DNA from: JBECKR01 sp040235415 | GTDB lineage: Bacteria > Acidobacteriota > Polarisedimenticolia > Polarisedimenticolales > Polarisedimenticolaceae | Assembly: GCA_040235415.1 (NCBI GenBank) | Contig: JBECKR010000228.1 | Span: 1-6,313 of the forward strand | DNA length: 6,313 nucleotides | Reading direction: 5' to 3' | Part shown: piece after piece, positions 1 through 6,313 of the stretch | Layout: each line of letters opens with the position of its first letter | Numbering within the stretch: the stretch's first letter is position 1 | Position numbers and translations under genes: made by a program | The notes under the pieces: generated by a model | Seen by the model: the letters and a program-made list of their open reading frames with translations, nothing else | The model's database searches: none | What the model was told of the DNA's origin: nothing

Positions 1-220
1 GCGCCGCGAAGCCCCGGTCGAGCCATCGCCGCCGCGCCTCGACCGCGGCGAGCGGGTCGCCCGGCCGCGTCGAACGACGATCCTGCGGCTGCAACAGGTT
101 CCAGTATCCGCGGCGGGCCCGGTCGTAGGCGTGGCCCGCGGGACACCGCAGCGCGCGCCCGCCGTCGCCGGGCGCGAGTCGCGCGCCGCACCCTCGCACG
201 GTGCAGATCAGCGGGACCAT
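1..220 (-). CDS. rlmA: RlmA-like 23S rRNA guanine-N1 methyltransferase, N-terminal part (runs off left edge)
   Basis: Reading the minus strand from an ATG at 220 gives 73 codons open to the window edge. The N-terminal signature of the RlmA family is visible: a small zinc-ribbon with Cys6, Cys11, Cys26 and His30 (pattern CPAGH), then Tyr-Asp, then RGYWNLLQPQ at residues 37-46 and a GD pair at 54-55, followed by ARRRWLDRGF. E. coli RlmA has the same order (Cys pair, CxxxH, F/Y-D, GYxNLL, GD, ARRxFLxxG). The family methylates N1 of a guanine in hairpin 35 of 23S rRNA using S-adenosylmethionine. The SAM-binding domain would lie outside the window, so catalysis cannot be confirmed. The first Cys pair is spaced CxxxxC rather than the CxxC of E. 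coli. The start follows the hppA stop by 10 bp, so co-transcription is likely. No strong Shine-Dalgarno is seen, which suggests translational coupling or a weak site. The family call is fairly sure; the exact target base is inferred. Confidence 0.85.
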   Translation of the reverse strand, partial: MVPLICTVRGCGARLAPGDGGRALRCPAGHAYDRARRGYWNLLQPQDRRSTRPGDPLAAVEARRRWLDRGFAA

Positions 221-230
221 GCCCGCGAGT

Positions 231-2717
<2,487 letters not shown>

Positions 2718-2718
2718 G

Positions 2719-2748
2719 GCGTCCCTCCGGAGGACGCGACGGGCGTCC
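2719..2748 (-). promoter_or_regulatory. Possible competing hairpins over the hppA ribosome binding site
   Basis: In the hppA leader the hexamer GGACGC (2748-2743) is followed by its complement GCGTCC (2737-2732) and then by GGACGC again (2724-2719), one base before the ATG. The middle copy can pair with the first copy (5-nt loop) or with the last copy (7-nt loop). The second pairing would place the Shine-Dalgarno GGAGGG partly in the loop and partly in the stem; the first would leave it free. This is the geometry of a translational switch, but in DNA this GC-rich three matching hexamers can arise by chance. No known riboswitch family is recognised. Confidence 0.3.
2723..2728 (-). promoter_or_regulatory. 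Shine-Dalgarno of hppA
   Basis: On the minus strand GGAGGG is followed by the 5-nt spacer ACGCC and then ATG at 2717. This decides the start: the in-frame ATG 25 codons upstream (2792) would add a Pro/Arg-rich leader ahead of an otherwise good signal peptide. The site lies inside a potential hairpin (see 2719-2748). Confidence 0.75.
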
Positions 2749-2755
2749 GCGGGAG

Positions 2756-2764
2756 CTTGTAGCA
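2756..2764 (-). promoter_or_regulatory. Candidate extended -10 element for hppA
   Basis: The minus strand reads TGCTACAAG, which resembles an extended -10 (TGn followed by TACAAG, 4 of 6 to TATAAT). It would start transcription near 2749, about 30 nt before the hppA ATG. No convincing -35 is found at 15-18 bp, so this is a weak call. It stands out mainly as one of the few AT-leaning spots in the intergenic region. Confidence 0.25.
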
Positions 2765-2833
2765 CGCCGCCGCCCCGCGTGGGTCGGGGCAACGCGGACC
2801 GGGGCGGTGCAGAACTGCGACGACGCCGTCCCG

Positions 2834-2842
2834 TGGTATCGT
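2834..2842 (+). promoter_or_regulatory. Candidate extended -10 element for the MFS-acyltransferase pair
   Basis: The plus strand reads TGGTATCGT, a TGn followed by TATCGT (4 of 6 to TATAAT). A weak -35-like CTGCGA lies 16 bp upstream at 2815-2820. The start site would be near 2849, about 40 nt before the transporter ATG. The call rests on sequence likeness only; the sigma factor preferences of this organism are unknown. Confidence 0.3.
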
Positions 2843-2846
2843 CTCC

Positions 2847-2863
2847 GGCCGGCGGGCCCGGCC
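2847..2863 (+). other. GC hairpin in the leader of the transporter gene
   Basis: GGCCGG (2847-2852) and CCGGCC (2858-2863) form a perfect 6-bp stem with a 5-nt loop, placed between the candidate -10 and the Shine-Dalgarno at 2881. It has no U tract, so it is not an obvious attenuator. It may be a chance product of base composition. Confidence 0.25.
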
Positions 2864-2880
2864 CCGGCTCCGCCCCGGAG

Positions 2881-2885
2881 AGGAG
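2881..2885 (+). promoter_or_regulatory. Shine-Dalgarno of the UMF1-type transporter
   Basis: AGGAG is followed by a 5-nt spacer (ACCCG) and ATG at 2891. This selects the ATG at 2891 over an in-frame ATG at 2807, whose extra 28 codons cover the intergenic region and look non-coding. Confidence 0.7.
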
Positions 2886-2890
2886 ACCCG

Positions 2891-4177
2891 ATGCCCGAGC
2901 CCCGGACGTACGACCGCCGCGCCGTGTGGTCGTGGGCGCTCTTCGACTTCGCGAACTCTCCGTTCACGACCCTGGTCGTGACGTTCATCTACGCCACGTA
3001 CTTCACGCAGGCGATCGCGGCCGACCCGGTGCACGGCACCGCCCTGTGGTCGCGCGGCGTCACGGCGACCGCGATCGTGGTCGCGATCCTGTCGCCGCTG
3101 CTCGGCGCGCTCGCGGACCGCGGAGGCTACCGCAAGAGGTTCCTGCTGGTCTCGACCGCGGCGTGCATCGCGGGGAGCGTCGCGCTGTACTTCGTGCTCC
3201 CCGGGCAGGTCGGCTCCGCGCTGGTCGCCTTCGTCGCGGCGAACATCGCGTTCGAGCTCGCGAACGTGTTCTACAACGCGTTCCTGCCGGACATCGCGCC
3301 GCCGGAGCGGATCGGGCGGGTGTCGGGCTTCGGCTGGGGCCTGGGGTACGTCGGAGGGCTCCTGGCGCTCGTGGTCGCGCTCGTCGCCCTGGTGCAGCCG
3401 GAAGTTCCGTGGCTCGGGTTCACCAAGGTCCAGGGCGAGAACGTCCGTGCCACGAACCTCCTGGTGGCGGCGTGGTTCGTGGTCTTCAGCGTTCCGATCT
3501 TCGCGTTCGTGCGCGAGGACCGCTCGCGGGTGTCGCGCCCGGGCCGGATCGTCCGCGAGACCGTGGGCCAGATGGTCGACACGTTCGCGGAGATCCGCAA
3601 ATACCGCCAGATCGTCCGGTTCCTGCTGGCCCGGCTGATCTACAACGACGGGCTCGTGACGGTGTTCGCGTTCGGCGGGATCTACGCCGCCGAGACGTTC
3701 GGCTTCCCGCTGAAGGAGGTCCTGGTGTTCGGAATCGTGCTCAACGTCACGGCCGGGCTCGGGGCGTTCGCGTTCGGGTGGCTCGACGACCGCCTCGGAG
3801 GAACCCTCACGATCCAGATCACCCTCCTGGGGCTCATCGGCTCGTCCGCGCTCGCGGTGCTCGCTCCGTCCAAGGCCTGGTTCTGGGTGGCCGGTATCGT
3901 GCTCGGGATCTTCGTCGGCCCGAACCAGTCGGCGAGTCGATCGCTCCTCGGCCGATTCGTCCCGCCCGACAAGGAGAACGAGTTCTTCGGGTTCTTCGCG
4001 TTCTCCGGGAAGCTCACGGCGTTCCTCGGCCCGTTCCTGCTCGGCGTCCTGACCGACGCGTTCGACTCGCAGCGCGCCGGCGTCGCGGTCGTGCTGGTGA
4101 TGTTCGTGCTCGGTTCGCTGCTGCTGTTCCTCGTGGACGAGCGCGAGGGGGTCGCGGCGGCCCGGCGCACGGGCTGA
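2891..4177 (+). CDS. MFS transporter of the UMF1 / Atg22-like family
   Basis: A 428-residue inner-membrane carrier with about 12 membrane helices in two halves, split by a basic cytosolic linker near residues 209-245. Family marks: the N-terminal WxxxDFANSPF block at residues 15-25, the MFS loop 2-3 motif in GALADRGGYRKR (72-83), YNDGLVTVFAFGGIYA (251-266) at the start of the second half, its pseudo-repeat GWLDDRLGG (296-304), and the well-conserved GPNQSASRSLLGRFVPP (343-359) followed by ENEFFGFF. These match the bacterial UMF1 group, whose eukaryotic relative Atg22 is a vacuolar amino-acid exporter. The bacterial substrate is not established and cannot be read from the sequence. The downstream acyltransferase starts only 3 bp after the stop, so the two are probably one operon. 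Divergent from hppA across 173 bp. Confidence 0.9.
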   Translation: MPEPRTYDRRAVWSWALFDFANSPFTTLVVTFIYATYFTQAIAADPVHGTALWSRGVTATAIVVAILSPLLGALADRGGYRKRFLLVSTAACIAGSVALYFVLPGQVGSALVAFVAANIAFELANVFYNAFLPDIAPPERIGRVSGFGWGLGYVGGLLALVVALVALVQPEVPWLGFTKVQGENVRATNLLVAAWFVVFSVPIFAFVREDRSRVSRPGRIVRETVGQMVDTFAEIRKYRQIVRFLLARLIYNDGLVTVFAFGGIYAAETFGFPLKEVLVFGIVLNVTAGLGAFAFGWLDDRLGGTLTIQITLLGLIGSSALAVLAPSKAWFWVAGIVLGIFVGPNQSASRSLLGRFVPPDKENEFFGFFAFSGKLTAFLGPFLLGVLTDAFDSQRAGVAVVLVMFVLGSLLLFLVDEREGVAAARRTG

Positions 4178-4180
4178 GCG

Positions 4181-5494
4181 ATGTGGCTGCTTCCCGCGGT
4201 GCCGCTGCTCGCCGGCGCCGCGACCCGCCTGTACTACCGCTTCGAGGTCGACGGCCCCGCCGCACCGCGCACCGGGCCGTTGCTCCTGCTCGCGAACCAC
4301 CCCAACGCTCTGCTCGACCCGGCGCTCGTCGCGGCGGCGGCGGGACGTCCGGTCCGCTTCCTGGCGAAATCGACCCTGTTCGGGGATCGGCTGGTCGGCC
4401 GCCTCGTCCGGGCGGCCGGCGCCATCCCGGTCTACCGCCGGATGGACGACCCCGAGCAGACCGGACGCAACGTCGAGGCGTTCGAGGAAGTGTTCGGCGC
4501 GCTCGCCGGCGGCGACGCGGTCGGCATGTTTCCGGAGGGCTTGAGCCACAGCGAGCCGTCGCTCGCACGCCTCAGGACCGGAGCCGCGCGGATCGCGCTC
4601 GGCTACGCGGCACGCCGACGCCGGACCTTCCCGATCGTGCCGGTCGGTCTCGTGTTCCGCGACAAGGAGCGGTTCCGGTCCGAGGCGCTCGCGCTGCTCG
4701 GCGGGCCGGTCGACTGGGCCGACCTCGCCGGTCGCGGCGTCGAAGATCGCGACGCCGTCCTCGCGATGACTTCCCGGATCGACACCGCGCTGCGGCAGGT
4801 CACGATCAACCTCGAGCGCCGCGAGGACGCCCGGCTGGTCGACGCGGTCGAGGCGATCTGGAACGCCGAGGTCTCGCCCGCGACCGACGCGGCCGGGAGG
4901 GTCGCCCGTGTCGATCGCATCGTCGAGAGGCTCGCCGCGCTGAGGCGCGACGAGCCGGAGCGTGCCGCGGCGCTCTCCCGACAGGTGCGCGCGCACCGCC
5001 GGCGGCTCGAATGGCTCGGTGTGACCGCGGCCGACGTCGCCTCCGCCGAGCGGCTCGCCGCGGGACTGCGCCGCCGTGCGCTCCGGATCCTGCCGCTCGT
5101 TCCGCTCGCCGGGTCGCTCGCGGCCGTGGGGTGGGCGCTGTTCTGGCCACCCTACCGCCTCACCGGGTGGCTCGCCGATGGCCTGCGCCCGGCCGCGGAG
5201 ATGCGCTCGACCTATCGCGTCCTGATCGGGGCCGGCCTTTACGGCGTGTGGATCGCGGCGCTCGCTGGGCTCGCGGCCCTCCGTCTCGGCGCCGCGGGGG
5301 CGCTGGCGGCCGCGGTCGGCGTCCCCGCGATCGGAATCGCGGGACTGCACGTCCGCGAGCGCTGGCGCCGGGCGAGCGGCGACCTCGAGCGGTTCCTGCG
5401 AGCGCGCTCGCGCCACGCCCGCGTCCGGGCGCTGAGCGAGCAGCAGCACGAGCTCATCGCGGAGCTTCGGGCCGAGGCGGAGCACGCGGGCTGA
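4181..5494 (+). CDS. PlsC-type glycerophospholipid acyltransferase with C-terminal membrane domain
   Basis: A 437-residue protein of the lysophospholipid/glycerol-phosphate acyltransferase superfamily, which moves acyl chains from acyl-ACP or acyl-CoA to glycerol phosphate or lysophospholipid at the inner membrane. Motifs in order: block I NHPNALLD with His40 and Asp46; block II GAIPVYRR (80-87); block III MFPEGLSHSEP (116-126); block IV VPVGLVF (153-159). Block I has five residues between His and Asp instead of the classic four, as in the NHPN/NHQN-type subfamily (placement from memory). After about residue 210 comes a charged helical region (210-300), then hydrophobic segments near 303-323 and 346-389 and a charged helical tail. 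The N-terminus is hydrophobic (1-14). The start is 3 bp after the transporter stop with no clear Shine-Dalgarno, which points to translational coupling. The exact acceptor is unknown; membership of the superfamily is secure. The last 41 bp overlap the opposing glycosyltransferase gene. Confidence 0.88.
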   Translation: MWLLPAVPLLAGAATRLYYRFEVDGPAAPRTGPLLLLANHPNALLDPALVAAAAGRPVRFLAKSTLFGDRLVGRLVRAAGAIPVYRRMDDPEQTGRNVEAFEEVFGALAGGDAVGMFPEGLSHSEPSLARLRTGAARIALGYAARRRRTFPIVPVGLVFRDKERFRSEALALLGGPVDWADLAGRGVEDRDAVLAMTSRIDTALRQVTINLERREDARLVDAVEAIWNAEVSPATDAAGRVARVDRIVERLAALRRDEPERAAALSRQVRAHRRRLEWLGVTAADVASAERLAAGLRRRALRILPLVPLAGSLAAVGWALFWPPYRLTGWLADGLRPAAEMRSTYRVLIGAGLYGVWIAALAGLAALRLGAAGALAAAVGVPAIGIAGLHVRERWRRASGDLERFLRARSRHARVRALSEQQHELIAELRAEAEHAG

Positions 5495-6313
5495 GCCGAA
5501 CCGCGGCGTGGAGCCGGAGCCGGACGCGGCTCCCCTTCGCGAGCGAGACCCCGTCGATCGTCGCGAACGGAGTCCCGGGCAGAGCGCCGCCGTCCGTGTC
5601 CGCGACGACGGCGAACCGGGCCGTGCCGGTCGCGAGGGCGGCCGCGGCCCCGGCCGGATCGGTCCGGAGCGTCCGCGATCCGAGCCGGAACACGAGGCTC
5701 GGCTCGGTGAACCCCGCGATCGCGACCGGCTCCCCGGGCTCGCGTCCGCGGGCCGCCAGCGCCGCCGCCACGCGATCGGCGAGGCGGATCGAGCCGATCC
5801 GCGGGACCACGAGTCCGAGCCCGACGAGCGAGATCGCCGCCGAGACCGCGATTCCCCCCGCGGCGATCGCCTGCCGGCGTCGCCCTTCGACCGCCCACGC
5901 CGCGGCGAGCAGCGCCAGCGGCGGCACGGCCGGGAGCACGTACGTCGGGAGCTTCGTCGGCACGATCTCGATCACGATCCAGTACGGCACCGCCCACGCC
6001 AGCAGGAACCGCATCGCGGGGCGGGCGCGACGACGCCAGGCCGCGACGAGCGCCGCCGGGAGCAGCAGCGCCGCCGGCCACAACGTCAGCGGCGCCGTCG
6101 CGAGGTACGCGAGAGGAGGCGCCCCGTGGGACTCCTGCCCCGAGACGAGCTTCGGGAGGAGATCGCCGCCGATCGCGTCCGCGAAGAACCGTCCGCCGGT
6201 CGCGAGCGTCACCGCCACGGCCCACGGGAGGACGACGAGTCCGAGCAGCGGCACGCCCCAGGCCGGGCGCAGCAGCCGCAGCCACGCGCGCTCGCGGTCG
6301 GCGACCGCGAGCG
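5454..6313 (-). CDS. ArnT-like glycosyltransferase (GT39/GT83 type), C-terminal part (start beyond right edge)
   Basis: The minus-strand frame is open from the right edge to a TGA at 5454-5456, showing 285 residues. A GTG at 6254 could open the frame, but homology-like sequence (RPAWGVPLLGLVVLPW) continues upstream of it, so it is internal. Family marks: FFADAIGGDLLPKLVSGQES (42-61 of the visible part), several hydrophobic helices, RFLLAWAVPYW (101-111), PTKLPTYVLP (118-127), and after the last helix a soluble periplasmic domain with GFTEPSLVFRLG (200-211). These match bacterial ArnT/PMT-type transferases, which move a sugar such as aminoarabinose from undecaprenyl phosphate to lipid A or other glycans at the periplasmic face. 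The catalytic N-terminal part is missing, so donor and acceptor are unknown. The common PTKLPHY motif has Thr instead of His here. Gene ends are convergent and overlap the acyltransferase by 41 bp. Confidence 0.85.
   Translation of the reverse strand, partial: LAVADRERAWLRLLRPAWGVPLLGLVVLPWAVAVTLATGGRFFADAIGGDLLPKLVSGQESHGAPPLAYLATAPLTLWPAALLLPAALVAAWRRRARPAMRFLLAWAVPYWIVIEIVPTKLPTYVLPAVPPLALLAAAWAVEGRRRQAIAAGGIAVSAAISLVGLGLVVPRIGSIRLADRVAAALAARGREPGEPVAIAGFTEPSLVFRLGSRTLRTDPAGAAAALATGTARFAVVADTDGGALPGTPFATIDGVSLAKGSRVRLRLHAAVRLSPRAPPRPEAPR
5516..5533 (+). terminator. Possible hairpin terminator after the acyltransferase gene
   Basis: GGAGCCG, loop GACG, CGGCTCC: a perfect 7-bp GC-rich stem beginning 22 nt after the acyltransferase stop. 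It is followed by CCCTTCGCG and not by a U run, so intrinsic termination would be inefficient. It also lies inside the opposing glycosyltransferase coding sequence (a repeated Arg-Leu stretch), which may be the sole reason for the symmetry. Confidence 0.25.

Noticed and set aside
2718..2792. A 25-residue N-terminal extension of the pyrophosphatase from the ATG at 2792
   Set aside because: The extension is Pro/Arg-rich, sits before a signal-peptide-like start and covers the Shine-Dalgarno that fits the ATG at 2717.
2809..2818. Short inverted repeat GCAG-AA-CTGC upstream of the transporter
   Set aside because: Only 4-bp arms; too short to be called an operator without comparative support.
5510..5526. 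Tandem GGAGCC-like hexamers
   Set aside because: Two and a half copies only, explained by an Arg-Leu-Arg-Leu stretch in the glycosyltransferase tail.
5239..6285. A 348-codon minus-strand frame over the right-hand gene
   Set aside because: Arg/Ala/Gly-rich shadow; the neighbouring frame ending at 5454 carries the ArnT-family motifs and hydrophobic helices.

Overview
The window is very GC-rich and gene-dense, with almost no non-coding DNA except one 173-bp divergent intergenic region. The ArnT-like lipid A glycosyltransferase suggests a Gram-negative-type envelope. The divergent clade of membrane pyrophosphatase fits high-GC environmental phyla such as Acidobacteriota, Planctomycetota or Chlorobi-like lineages. 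I cannot place it more precisely. Nothing indicates a phage, plasmid, insertion sequence, CRISPR array, tRNA or rRNA.

Layout from left to right. On the minus strand, positions 1-220 hold the N-terminal 73 residues of an RlmA-like 23S rRNA guanine methyltransferase, which runs off the left edge. Its start lies 10 bp after the stop of a minus-strand membrane-bound proton-pumping pyrophosphatase (hppA, 231-2717, 828 aa). Positions 2718-2890 form a divergent control region. It has a good Shine-Dalgarno for each side, weak candidate -10 boxes, and a three-part complementary hexamer arrangement overlapping the hppA ribosome binding site. On the plus strand, a UMF1/Atg22-type MFS transporter (2891-4177, 428 aa) is followed after only 3 bp by a PlsC-type glycerophospholipid acyltransferase (4181-5494, 437 aa). 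A minus-strand ArnT-like glycosyltransferase (GT39/GT83 type) enters from the right edge and ends at 5454. Its 3' end therefore overlaps the acyltransferase tail to tail by 41 bp.

Functionally this looks like an envelope and membrane neighbourhood: an ion pump driven by PPi, an orphan MFS carrier, a phospholipid acyltransferase and a lipid-linked sugar transferase. The most interesting points are:
(1) The pyrophosphatase belongs to a divergent clade. It has a one-residue deletion in the catalytic DxxxD...K signature, an enlarged cytosolic loop and a likely signal peptide.
(2) The MFS carrier and acyltransferase form a tight pair that resembles the LplT/Aas lysophospholipid repair pair in logic only.
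(3) Hairpins in the hppA leader could compete for its ribosome binding site.
I found no clearly novel multi-gene defence or mobile system.
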